From NCBI GenBank assembly GCA_910584615.1, contig CAJUAM010000013.1, positions 1-64,000 on the forward strand: DNA of 64,000 bases. The letters are read 5' to 3'. Within the stretch, counting starts at the first letter, position 1. Every line of letters begins with the position of its first letter. The position numbers and the translations under genes are program-made. Source of the DNA: an uncultured Dorea sp. Its GTDB lineage: Bacteria > Bacillota > Clostridia > Lachnospirales > Lachnospiraceae. Of this stretch, positions 5,882 to 14,628 are shown one piece after another. The notes under the pieces were generated by a model. That model saw nothing but the letters and a program-made list of their open reading frames with translations, was not told where the DNA came from and ran no database searches.

Positions 5882-7492
5882 ATGTTGAAACTATTGATAG
5901 CAGATGATGAAAAAACAATTTGTTTTTTGATTGCCCGGTTATTGGACTGGAAGAAGTTAGGATTTGAAATCATCGGGATGGCATATACGGGAGTAGATGC
6001 ATTTGAAATGATCAAAAAAGAACAGCCTGATGTTATTATATCCGATATTCGTATGCCGGGTTATGATGGCATTGAGCTGATAAAAAAGACGAAAGAAGCG
6101 CAGATTGAAGCTGAATTTGTTATGATCAGTGGTTTCAGGCAGTTTGAGTATGCCCAGAACGCCATGAAATATGGCGTTAAGTATTATCTTCTAAAACCCA
6201 TAGAGGAGGATAAATTATTAGAGATCGCACAGGAGATCAGGGAAGCGATATTGGATAAAAGAGCGCATGATACTTACGAAAACAACCTGAGGTTGGAGAT
6301 TAAAGCGACGAAGGATAAGATGAAAAAAAAGTTTTTGACTTCTATGATCTGGGGACAGGATAAAAAGGAAGAAGGCGTTGACAGAGACAGCATAAACAGA
6401 GAATACAGTACAAGATTCGAAGAAGGTGTTTTTCAGGCTGCGTTTGTTAAGATAGATACTGGCGGGGAAGAGGGAGAGAGCATTGGTTCGATAGTAAAAG
6501 AACTGGAAAAATATACCGGTATTTTGGGAAAGGTATGTAAAGAGCATATCACTGCAGATATGAATTCCGGAATCATTACTTTATTTAACTATAAGATAGA
6601 GCAGGAGACTCTTGTTAAGAAAAAGATAGAGGAATTGTATGAGAATATCAAAAAGTATGTGGACCGGTTTGAAGGGTTTTCTGTGGTTATAGGAGTGGGA
6701 CAGAAGATGAATAATTTTTCTGAGTCCAGTCTCTGTCTTAAGACTGCTGTGGATGCGATCAAATATAGGATACAGATCGCAGATACAGGGATTATATATT
6801 TAGAGAATTATCATTTTGATTCGTACAATATCGAAGCGGTTGTAACAGAAAAGAACAAGCAGGGCTACATTTCCAAAATAGTCTCCGGAGATATAAAAGG
6901 AGCGCAGGAATGTGTGGCATCGACACTGAGGAGGATCAAGTTTTCATATGAAAATTATTCGCCGATCCTGTTTTTTGATGTTCTGATCATTTATGTGGAC
7001 CTGCTGGCAGACTACTGTAAACAGCATTTAGATAACCTTGACTATGAAAATAGTTTTAAAAAATGGAATGTCAGAGTTGATAATACGAAACGGGAGAGAC
7101 AGCTTCTTTCAGTGACAGAAGATCTGATAAAAGAGATCTTTGAATATCTGGATGAAGAAAAGAAGCAGAAAGACATCAAACCGATCCGGATAGTAAAAGA
7201 ATACATTGAGAGCAATTATATGCAGGAAATCAGTCTTAACCAGTTAGCGGAATTGGTGGAGATGAATGCGTCTTATTTAAGTTCTGTATTTAAGAAAGAG
7301 ACAGGTATGACTTATTCGGAATACTTGATACAATGCAGAGTAAAACAGGCGAGCCGCCTCTTAGTAGAGACGGGGTTGAGCGTCAGTGAGATTGCTTATC
7401 GCTCTGGGTATCAGGATGCAAGATATTTCAGCAAACAGTTTGCAAAACAGGTAGGCCTTAAACCGTCTGAATATAGAAAGCTATATTCATAA
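5882..7492 (+). CDS. YesN-type response regulator with AraC output domain
   Basis: 536 residues. The N-terminal receiver domain has D8-D9, phospho-acceptor Asp55 in ISDIRMP and the YLLKP lysine. A long middle region follows, and the last 100 residues are an AraC/XylS double helix-turn-helix (SLNQLAELVEMNASYLSSVF; then SEIAYRSGYQDARYFSKQF). ATG 5882 is chosen over an upstream start at 5813 because GGAGG lies seven bases before it and the receiver domain starts exactly there. The gene is followed 12 bp later by its histidine kinase. It probably controls the sugar-type transporter operon at 10084, as such pairs usually do. Confidence 0.9.
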   Translation: MLKLLIADDEKTICFLIARLLDWKKLGFEIIGMAYTGVDAFEMIKKEQPDVIISDIRMPGYDGIELIKKTKEAQIEAEFVMISGFRQFEYAQNAMKYGVKYYLLKPIEEDKLLEIAQEIREAILDKRAHDTYENNLRLEIKATKDKMKKKFLTSMIWGQDKKEEGVDRDSINREYSTRFEEGVFQAAFVKIDTGGEEGESIGSIVKELEKYTGILGKVCKEHITADMNSGIITLFNYKIEQETLVKKKIEELYENIKKYVDRFEGFSVVIGVGQKMNNFSESSLCLKTAVDAIKYRIQIADTGIIYLENYHFDSYNIEAVVTEKNKQGYISKIVSGDIKGAQECVASTLRRIKFSYENYSPILFFDVLIIYVDLLADYCKQHLDNLDYENSFKKWNVRVDNTKRERQLLSVTEDLIKEIFEYLDEEKKQKDIKPIRIVKEYIESNYMQEISLNQLAELVEMNASYLSSVFKKETGMTYSEYLIQCRVKQASRLLVETGLSVSEIAYRSGYQDARYFSKQFAKQVGLKPSEYRKLYS

Positions 7493-7504
7493 AGAAGGGA
7501 AAAT

Positions 7505-8527
7505 ATGCAAAGAAGAAAATATTCGTCAAAAAATATGAAGAAATTCATGATAACAGGCATGGTTGTGTGGCTGCTGTTAATGTCTGGAAATATTATTCTG
7601 GTCATTTGCACTCCAAAGCACACATTACTGGATATTTTAATGATTTTGTCAGAGCTTGTAATAGGCATTATATATTTTTTTTGGTTTTACAGAGATATTT
7701 ATCTGCCGAATCTCAGACTTACGTGGCAGATCAAAGAACTGAATCATGGACAGATGAAAGATGATGATATGATACAAGAGATCGTAAGCATTATTTCATC
7801 TCTGGATTCTATAGCCCTTAAAGAGAAAAATGCCGAAATTCTTGAGAAGAATGCTGAGATCAATAATCTTCAGGATCAGATAAATCCCCATTTTTTATAT
7901 AATACGCTGGAAGTGATACGTGGGGAGGCATTACTGAATGGGGAGGAGAAGATTGCGGGGATGACGTTATCCCTTGCGAACTATTTCCGGTACAATATCA
8001 GCCGAAAAGAAACATTTGTATATCTGAAGGATGAATTGAAGAATGGAATGAACTATTTTAATATACAAAAGACCAGATTTGGAGATAAGATATCCTGTGA
8101 GATCATATATCATGATATTGAAGAAAGTCTGGTGAGCAATTGCTATATCCCTAAGCTGATCCTGCAGCCAGTCATTGAAAATGCTATTTACCATGGACTG
8201 GAGATGAAGATGGGGGCGGGAAAGATTACAATACATATTACGGCAACAAAATCAAGTCTTAAGATTAATGTCGCGGATGACGGAATGGGGATGACACAGG
8301 AAAAGGTGGATGAGCTCAACTGTGATCTGGATGACAGAAATGAGGATAATCTGTCCAGAGAAAACACAAAGCGCCACAACGGAGTCGCGGTAAAGAATAT
8401 AAGAAAAAGATTAAAGCTTTATTGGGAAGAAAAGGCGTATATGGTGGTTGTCAGTGAGCTGGGAGTCGGCACGCAGGTGCATATATCTATGCCGCTCATA
8501 TATCAGATTGAGGAATACATGAATTAA
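7505..8527 (+). CDS. YesM-type sensor histidine kinase, short form
   Basis: 340 residues. Two membrane helices lie near the start (about 12-33 and 38-60) with almost no extracellular loop, then a short coiled coil. Next come the His_kinase domain with His129 in QINPHFLYNTLE and an HATPase domain with VIENAIYHG and DDGMGM. Family members usually carry a large extracellular sensor between the helices; here it is missing, so the signal must come through the membrane or a partner protein. The gene follows the response regulator and precedes a degenerate ABC protein, a possible partner. Ribosome site AAGAAGGG. Confidence 0.9.
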   Translation: MQRRKYSSKNMKKFMITGMVVWLLLMSGNIILVICTPKHTLLDILMILSELVIGIIYFFWFYRDIYLPNLRLTWQIKELNHGQMKDDDMIQEIVSIISSLDSIALKEKNAEILEKNAEINNLQDQINPHFLYNTLEVIRGEALLNGEEKIAGMTLSLANYFRYNISRKETFVYLKDELKNGMNYFNIQKTRFGDKISCEIIYHDIEESLVSNCYIPKLILQPVIENAIYHGLEMKMGAGKITIHITATKSSLKINVADDGMGMTQEKVDELNCDLDDRNEDNLSRENTKRHNGVAVKNIRKRLKLYWEEKAYMVVVSELGVGTQVHISMPLIYQIEEYMN

Positions 8528-8529
8528 CG

Positions 8530-9993
8530 ATGAAAAATGATGTTTTGTTAATGAAAGATATTACAAAAGAAAAAGCGCGAAGCAGAGTGTTAGACCATTT
8601 CTTTATGGAAATCTTAAGCGGAGAGATCATAAATCTGATCGGGCTTGAAGGCAGTGGGAAAGCGGAAATATATTCGGTTTTATTTGGCGATGAGAGCATT
8701 GATGAGGGGAAAATATGGTTTACAGGCAAATATTATGAAAAGGGGAAGATACTGCCGGTTGAGAAGTTGAATGGAATATTTTTTATCGGCAATCAGGAGC
8801 TGATCATACCGAATCTGAGTGTGGCTGAAAATTTATATATCATTGAAAAGATCAATTATTTTCAGTTAAGTGTATCAAAAAAGAAAATGATCCAGCAGGC
8901 TAAAAGATTGTTCGAGTCATTTAGCATTGAAATCGCGCCGGAAAAAAAGGCAATAAAGCTCAGCAGGTATGAGTGTTATGTTCTACGTCTGATGCGTGCG
9001 TATGTAAAACGCGCCAGATTGATCGTAGTTGATGATATACTGGAGGATTGTTCGTTTGACAGGATCGATCAGATCATAGGTATATTAGAGCGGTTCAAAG
9101 AAGAAGGAGTATCCATATTATGGATCAACAGTTATCCGGATTCTATTACTGAGATATCAGATAAAATCATGATAATCCGTCAGGGCAGAAATGGCATGAT
9201 GTTCTATAAGAAAGAGTATGATAAACAGAAGCTTTTAGAATGTCTTGCGGGACAGAAGAAATCTCAGGAGTCAGAAGAGGGACATTGCGCGGCAGCAGGT
9301 AAAGTCATTTTCCGGGCAGATCATATACAAAACGAATATTTTGACGATCTGTCTTTTGACTGCAGGAAAGGAGAGATACTCGGGATATATGATTTTCAGG
9401 ACAAATTCAGCAGAGAGTTAAGAAGGCTGCTGCTTGGGCGCAGATATTACAAGGGGAATCTGATTATTGACGGCTCGGTATATAAGGCTGATTCAGAATA
9501 TAAATTAGTAAAGAACCATATCGGTGTTGTAGATGGAGAGCAATATCAGTCGCTTATTTTTCCTGATCTTTCTGTGCGTGAGAATATGGAGATGGCAATC
9601 TATAAAAAGACAACCATGTTCGGGTGTTTTATCAATGGAAGAGTCAAGAAATACCTTGATAAAATCGGGATGGAAATCTGTGAAAATACACGGATCAATC
9701 AGAAAATGGGAAGTGTGAGCAGAAGGGATGCGATGCAGATCATATACCATAGATGGCAGCTTGCGAATCCCAAAATCCTGTTTTGTTTCCAACCATTTTT
9801 AAGGCTGGATGCCGTATCAAGACGGCAGCTTGAGATCCTGCTGCTGGAGTTTAAGCGGAAAGGAACGTGCATAGTGCTTGGCAGCGCGGACATTTCTCAT
9901 CTGATGCCTTTCTGTGACCGGATGATAGTGATAGAGCATAACCGGATCGTCAGAGAAGTTGACAGGAAGAAGTTTTCTGAGTATTTCCAATAA
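8530..9993 (+). CDS. Degenerate RbsA/MglA-like double ABC ATPase, probably regulatory
   Basis: 487 residues with the two-ABC-domain layout of sugar-importer ATPases, but key motifs are damaged. The first Walker A reads GLEGSGKAE (K44 kept, the next Ser/Thr is Ala45). The signature position reads LSRYE instead of LSGGQ, and Walker B ends VVDD without the usual Glu. The second domain has no recognisable Walker A. ATP hydrolysis is therefore unlikely. It starts two bases after the kinase stop with a weak ribosome site, so it is translationally coupled. A bona fide RbsA follows at 11167. I infer a sensory or adaptor role linking transporter and kinase. Confidence 0.75.
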   Translation: MKNDVLLMKDITKEKARSRVLDHFFMEILSGEIINLIGLEGSGKAEIYSVLFGDESIDEGKIWFTGKYYEKGKILPVEKLNGIFFIGNQELIIPNLSVAENLYIIEKINYFQLSVSKKKMIQQAKRLFESFSIEIAPEKKAIKLSRYECYVLRLMRAYVKRARLIVVDDILEDCSFDRIDQIIGILERFKEEGVSILWINSYPDSITEISDKIMIIRQGRNGMMFYKKEYDKQKLLECLAGQKKSQESEEGHCAAAGKVIFRADHIQNEYFDDLSFDCRKGEILGIYDFQDKFSRELRRLLLGRRYYKGNLIIDGSVYKADSEYKLVKNHIGVVDGEQYQSLIFPDLSVRENMEMAIYKKTTMFGCFINGRVKKYLDKIGMEICENTRINQKMGSVSRRDAMQIIYHRWQLANPKILFCFQPFLRLDAVSRRQLEILLLEFKRKGTCIVLGSADISHLMPFCDRMIVIEHNRIVREVDRKKFSEYFQ

Positions 9994-10021
9994 AAATACA
10001 CATATTCCAAAATCTCCCGCA

Positions 10022-10050
10022 TTGTTGTGTATGTTCATAGTGGTTATAAT
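10022..10050 (+). promoter_or_regulatory. Promoter of the ABC importer operon
   Basis: TTGTTG at 10022-10027, 17 bp, TATAAT at 10045-10050, 34 bp before the binding-protein start at 10084. The gap between the two operons has no terminator hairpin, so readthrough from the two-component genes is also possible. Confidence 0.6.
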
Positions 10051-10083
10051 ATGGTCATCAATAACCTAAAGGAGGAAGAAGAA

Positions 10084-11079
10084 ATGAAAACAGTGTGGAA
10101 AAAAACAGCAGCATTAGTTATGGTTTTGATGATGATCTGGTCATTGGCCGGATGCGGCAGTTCCGGGGGAGGGGAATCTTCTGAGACAACAGAATCAAAG
10201 GATGATTCAAAGAAGGTAAAGATTGGTTTTGTTGTCAGTGATATGTCAGACGCGTTTTTCGCTCATCTGGTACAGAATATGCAGGCAGATGCAGAGAAGA
10301 AAGGTGTAACTCTCACTGTAAAGGAATGTCCGGAGATCAGCGATAAGATCACTGGTATCGAGAACTTTGTAGAGGCAGGATGTACAGCTATCATCTGTCA
10401 TGTTACGGATGCGGATGCTCTCAAAGATGCAGCGGCAAATGCAGAGAGTGCAGGTGTTAAATTTATCTCATATGATTCAGACATTGAAGGTACATCCGGA
10501 TTTATCGGAATTGACAATCATGAGTATGGATACGCGATTGGGAAAAACGCGGCAGAATGGATCAACGAGAATTTTAAAGAGTCGGAAAAAGCTAAAGTAG
10601 GCGTGTGCAATTATCCGGATTATCCGTTTCTGGTAACAAGGGAAGAAGGCATTTTAGATGCGTTAAAGGAACTTGCTCCAAGCGCTGAGGTTGTAGTAAC
10701 AGCAAAAGCCGGATATACTCCGGAGGGTGTGGATGTCGGAGATGCATGGGTGCAGTCTAATCCTGATCTGAATGTAGTTGTCGGAATCAATGATGCCGGA
10801 GTATTAGGAGTTTATGAGTCTTTCAAATCTGCAGGTATCAAAGGCGATAAATTAGGAATGTTTGGAGGAGATGCAGTTGATGACGCTTTGGCGGCATTGA
10901 AAGAAAATGGCGTGTTTAAAGCAACAGTTACTACCAATATGCTGCTCCATTCGGACTATTTTATTGATATGGCAATTGAATTGACAGAAAATGGAAAGTT
11001 GGATGAAAGAGAAGTCTTGTTCCCGCTTGATCCGATAACCCCAGACAATGTTGAGGAATATATTGCAAGTCAGGAATAG
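10084..11079 (+). CDS. Ribose/galactose-type substrate-binding lipoprotein
   Basis: 331 residues. The signal peptide ends in a lipobox (SLAGCGSS), followed by a Ser/Glu/Lys linker and a Peripla_BP_4 domain beginning KVKIGFVVSDMSDAFFAHL. It should be anchored outside the membrane and deliver a sugar-like ligand to the RbsA/RbsC pair downstream. ATG 10084 is chosen because AAAGGAGGAAG precedes it and the signal peptide starts there; an upstream frame opening at 10027 has neither. A terminator-like hairpin directly after the gene would let it be made in excess of the transporter. The ligand is not predictable from sequence. Confidence 0.9.
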   Translation: MKTVWKKTAALVMVLMMIWSLAGCGSSGGGESSETTESKDDSKKVKIGFVVSDMSDAFFAHLVQNMQADAEKKGVTLTVKECPEISDKITGIENFVEAGCTAIICHVTDADALKDAAANAESAGVKFISYDSDIEGTSGFIGIDNHEYGYAIGKNAAEWINENFKESEKAKVGVCNYPDYPFLVTREEGILDALKELAPSAEVVVTAKAGYTPEGVDVGDAWVQSNPDLNVVVGINDAGVLGVYESFKSAGIKGDKLGMFGGDAVDDALAALKENGVFKATVTTNMLLHSDYFIDMAIELTENGKLDEREVLFPLDPITPDNVEEYIASQE

Positions 11080-11090
11080 AGAGGACACAG

Positions 11091-11129
11091 ATTAATGGTA
11101 TAGATTGTATGCTATACCATTAATTTTTT
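11091..11129 (+). terminator. Perfect intercistronic terminator between binding protein and ATPase genes
   Basis: A 13-bp perfect stem (11091-11103 with 11112-11124) and an 8-base loop are followed by a run of T to 11129. It sits inside the operon, 38 bp before the ATPase start. Partial termination would raise the ratio of binding protein to transporter. Confidence 0.85.
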
Positions 11130-11166
11130 GGAAGCAATGGATTATGGGTGAGGTGAAGACTTACAT

Positions 11167-12651
11167 ATGGATAATATATTAGAAATAAAAAATGTTACGA
11201 AAAGATATCCGGGCGTAGTAGCATTAGATAACATCTCTTTTTCGGTAAAAGAAGGAGAGGTCCATGCATTAGTAGGTGAAAACGGTGCAGGAAAATCAAC
11301 ACTGATAAAGATCATCACAGGCGCGATAAAGCCTGATGAGGGAAGTATCATATACCAGGGAAAAAGTTACACAGAATTGAATCCGATCTTGTCAGGACAG
11401 ATAGGGATAGAAGCGATATATCAGGAGTTCAATCTTGCTCCTTCATTGTCGGTAGAAGAAAATATCTATATGGGAAATAAAGTAAATGAAGGTTTATTTA
11501 TAGATAAGAAGAAGCTGACGAATAAAACAATGGAAGTTTTGGAGTCGCTGAACGCAGATATTGATCCGGGGACAAAGATCAGGGATCTGACGGTTGCTTA
11601 CATGCAGTTGGTAGAGATATCAAAAGCACTGGCTAAAAACGTAAAGTTATTGATCATGGATGAGCCGACGGCTCCGCTTACAGATAATGAAGTAGAGATC
11701 CTTTTTAAATTAGTAAAAAATCTGAAAGAAAAGGGTGTATCTGTTATTTATATATCCCACCGGATGGATGAGATATTTGAATTGTGCGACAGGGTAACAG
11801 TTATGCGTGACGGTCAGGTAATAAAGACAACAGACATACAGGATACTACAAGGAATCAGTTGATCTTTGATATGGTGGGGCGTGAGCTGACCGAAACATA
11901 TCCTCCAAGAACTCCCAAATATGGGGAGAAGCTATTAGAGATAAAAAACATCGCCGGACCTTCCAATGCGGAGACATCCTTTTATGTAAGAGAGGGAGAG
12001 ATCGTAGGAATAGCCGGTCTGGTGGGGGCCGGAAGGACAGAGATCGCAAGACTGATCATTGGCGCGGATAAGAAATACTCTGGAGAAATCTATGTAAAGG
12101 GAGAAAAAGTTTCGATCCATTCTCCTAAAGATGCTATAGAAAAAGGAATTGCCTATGTTTCTGAGGATAGGAAGAATCAGGGAGTATTGCTGAAGATGTC
12201 AATCCGGTGGAACATTACTCTTCCGATCTTAAGAAGATTGTCCCGATTTATATTTATTGATGCAAAAAAGGAAAATGAATGTGTCAATGAGTATAAAGAC
12301 GCATTACGGATCAAGACTCCGACGATCAATCAGTTAGTAGGGAATCTCTCCGGCGGAAATCAGCAGAAAGTGGCAGTTGCTAAATGGCTGGCGAGTAAAT
12401 CAAAGATATTGATCCTCGATGAGCCTACACGAGGGATTGACGTGGGAGCAAAGCAGGAAATCTATGAGCTGATCAATAAACTGACGGAAGAAGGACTGGG
12501 AATCATCATGATATCTTCAGAGATGGAAGAGATTATGGGGATGTCTGACCGTATGCTGGTGATGGCAGAAGGCAATATTGTAGGAGAACTTCAAAAAGAA
12601 GATTTTTCACAGGATAAGATTCTTAAGTATGCATCGAACATTACGACTTAG
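11167..12651 (+). CDS. RbsA-type ABC importer ATPase
   Basis: 494 residues with two ABC domains. The first has Walker A GENGAGKST (about residues 36-44) and Walker B LLIMDEPTAPL. The second has the LSGGNQQK signature and LILDEPTRGIDVG, the usual asymmetry of RbsA/MglA/XylG proteins. It powers import with the permease at 12664. GAGGTGA lies 11 bases before ATG 11167. Unlike the related protein at 8530 it keeps the catalytic motifs. Substrate class is most likely a monosaccharide or nucleoside-like compound. Confidence 0.93.
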   Translation: MDNILEIKNVTKRYPGVVALDNISFSVKEGEVHALVGENGAGKSTLIKIITGAIKPDEGSIIYQGKSYTELNPILSGQIGIEAIYQEFNLAPSLSVEENIYMGNKVNEGLFIDKKKLTNKTMEVLESLNADIDPGTKIRDLTVAYMQLVEISKALAKNVKLLIMDEPTAPLTDNEVEILFKLVKNLKEKGVSVIYISHRMDEIFELCDRVTVMRDGQVIKTTDIQDTTRNQLIFDMVGRELTETYPPRTPKYGEKLLEIKNIAGPSNAETSFYVREGEIVGIAGLVGAGRTEIARLIIGADKKYSGEIYVKGEKVSIHSPKDAIEKGIAYVSEDRKNQGVLLKMSIRWNITLPILRRLSRFIFIDAKKENECVNEYKDALRIKTPTINQLVGNLSGGNQQKVAVAKWLASKSKILILDEPTRGIDVGAKQEIYELINKLTEEGLGIIMISSEMEEIMGMSDRMLVMAEGNIVGELQKEDFSQDKILKYASNITT

Positions 12652-12663
12652 GAGGAGCGTAAA

Positions 12664-13632
12664 ATGGATAAATTGAAAAATTTTATAAAACAGTATTTTG
12701 TGTTAGTGATATTACTATTTTTAATTATATTATTTGGCGTGCTGCAGCCAGAGTCTTTTTTAACAATGTCTAATTTGTTTACTGTAGTCCGCCAGTCTTC
12801 TATTATGGGAATTGCGACGATCGGACTGTTATTTGTTATGATAGCGGGCGGAATCGATCTGTCTCTTGGTTCGGTTATTTCCCTTCAGTCTGTATTAGTG
12901 GCTGTTCTGCTGACACAGGCGCAGCTGGGGCTGATTCCGGCATATCTTACAGGACTGCTTGTGGCAACACTGATCGGTCTGGTCACAGGTATCATTATTG
13001 TTAAAACGAATATTTTTCCGATGATCGGAACACTGGCGCTGCAGATCATATTGCAGGGGGCGGCGTATCTGATATGCGGAGGAATGCCGGTATCCAATCT
13101 GCCGGATGGAGCAAAGGTGGTAGGACAGGGCTATGTAGGAAGCATTCCTCTGCCGGTGATTTTATTTATTATAGTAATTGCTATTGCAGCAGTTATTTTA
13201 AACCGCACTTATATAGGGAGACATTTTTATGCTGTCGGAAGTAATGAAGAAGCGGCAAGACTATCCGGGATCAATACGGGAAAATTAAAAGTCGCGACTT
13301 ACGCCATCGGGGGATTTTTATCCGGACTTGCAGGAATCATTATGCTTGCAAGGATTAGTTCCGGTCAGCCTACAGCAGGAAAGAATATGGAAATGGACTG
13401 TCTGACAGCGGCGGTTATCGGCGGAGTCAGCCTGACCGGCGGTGAAGGGCGCATTTCTACAGCAGTATGCGGAGTGCTGATCATCGGTGTACTGACTAAT
13501 GGAATGACGATTTTAAATATTAGTGAATATTACCAGCTGATCATCAGAGGATGTATTTTCCTTGGGGCAGTATGCTTAGACGGAATTCAAAAACAGCTTG
13601 CCGGGAAGAAAAAAGTAAGGAAGGCGGTTTAG
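12664..13632 (+). CDS. RbsC-type ABC importer permease
   Basis: 322 residues with about eight to ten hydrophobic segments. It carries family hallmarks GIDLSLGSV near residue 62, the NRTYIGRHFYAVGSNEEAAR loop that contacts the ATPase, and GGVSLTGGEGRI. It forms the membrane channel with the RbsA-type ATPase just upstream; AGGAGGAGCG precedes ATG 12664. The next gene follows after one base, so the hydrolases downstream are co-translated with the transporter. Confidence 0.93.
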   Translation: MDKLKNFIKQYFVLVILLFLIILFGVLQPESFLTMSNLFTVVRQSSIMGIATIGLLFVMIAGGIDLSLGSVISLQSVLVAVLLTQAQLGLIPAYLTGLLVATLIGLVTGIIIVKTNIFPMIGTLALQIILQGAAYLICGGMPVSNLPDGAKVVGQGYVGSIPLPVILFIIVIAIAAVILNRTYIGRHFYAVGSNEEAARLSGINTGKLKVATYAIGGFLSGLAGIIMLARISSGQPTAGKNMEMDCLTAAVIGGVSLTGGEGRISTAVCGVLIIGVLTNGMTILNISEYYQLIIRGCIFLGAVCLDGIQKQLAGKKKVRKAV

Positions 13633-13633
13633 T

Positions 13634-14608
13634 ATGGAGCTTTATAGAAAATTTTTACAGCCTGAATATGGAGAAGCGGCGCCGGAAGTGAATATTATGG
13701 ATCCCCAGATCATGGATATGGAGCATCGGAAAGAATGGAGAATCCAAAGCGATTACGAATCAATAGCAGCGATGACGGCGGCTTATCAAAAGTGTGCCTG
13801 CTACCGGGATGTCATGACAGTACAAACGGAGGATACTCTGTGCCGGTGTGAAGACAGAAAGTTTCGTGTCAGAGTTTATATTCCCGGTAAAAGAAAGACG
13901 TATCCGGTAGTCATATTCTATCATGGCGGCGCGTTTTCTATGAACAGTATTGAGGTATATGAGTATGTCCATCGGTATCTTTCATATTACGGGGACATGA
14001 TAGTTGTAGCGCCGGATTATCATCTTGCGCCGGAATATAAATTCCCGAAAGGACTAGAAGAGGCATACAGCACACTTGTATGGACAGAAGAGAATATAAA
14101 AAGCTATGGGGGTGATCCTGCGGATATCAGTGTATGCGGGGACAGTTCCGGCGGAAATTTCGCGGCGTCGGTATCTATGATGGCAAGGGACAGGAAAGGT
14201 CCCGCGATCAGCCGGCAGATATTATATTATCCGTTGGTGACAAACATAGAAGAAGAGATGACGGATTCTGAGAAGCGCTATGGTAAAGGATATTTTCTTG
14301 AGTATAACTGCATGGAAGATCCAATGGCTCTGTATTTTAACAGCGAAGAGGAGAAGAAGGACCCGCATGCCTCGCCCCTTCTTGCGGAAAATCTGTCAAA
14401 ACTGCCGCCGGCATGTTTTATATCGGCAGAGTGTGACCCATTGCTGGATCAGGGACTTATGTATGCGGCAAAGCTTGAAGATGCCGGTGTTAAAGTAGAG
14501 TATCATATCATGAAAGGTATGGTACATGGTTTTATTAACTGGACATACGGAAAAACATTTGAAGCACTCAATCATGCGGTACAGTTTGTGCGCAGAAAAG
14601 ATTTGTAA
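13634..14608 (+). CDS. Alpha/beta hydrolase of the hormone-sensitive-lipase type
   Basis: 324 residues. The oxyanion motif HGGAF, the nucleophile elbow GDSSGG and the late acid (SAECDPLLDQG) and histidine (GMVHGF) positions match cytosolic HSL-type carboxylesterases such as Aes. There is no signal peptide. The gene starts two bases after the permease stop with AAGGAAGG upstream, so it belongs to the importer operon. It probably de-esterifies the imported compound, for example by removing an acyl group, before the amidohydrolase acts. The substrate is inferred from context only. Confidence 0.85.
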   Translation: MELYRKFLQPEYGEAAPEVNIMDPQIMDMEHRKEWRIQSDYESIAAMTAAYQKCACYRDVMTVQTEDTLCRCEDRKFRVRVYIPGKRKTYPVVIFYHGGAFSMNSIEVYEYVHRYLSYYGDMIVVAPDYHLAPEYKFPKGLEEAYSTLVWTEENIKSYGGDPADISVCGDSSGGNFAASVSMMARDRKGPAISRQILYYPLVTNIEEEMTDSEKRYGKGYFLEYNCMEDPMALYFNSEEEKKDPHASPLLAENLSKLPPACFISAECDPLLDQGLMYAAKLEDAGVKVEYHIMKGMVHGFINWTYGKTFEALNHAVQFVRRKDL

Positions 14609-14628
14609 ATAGATACAGGAGGGATCAT

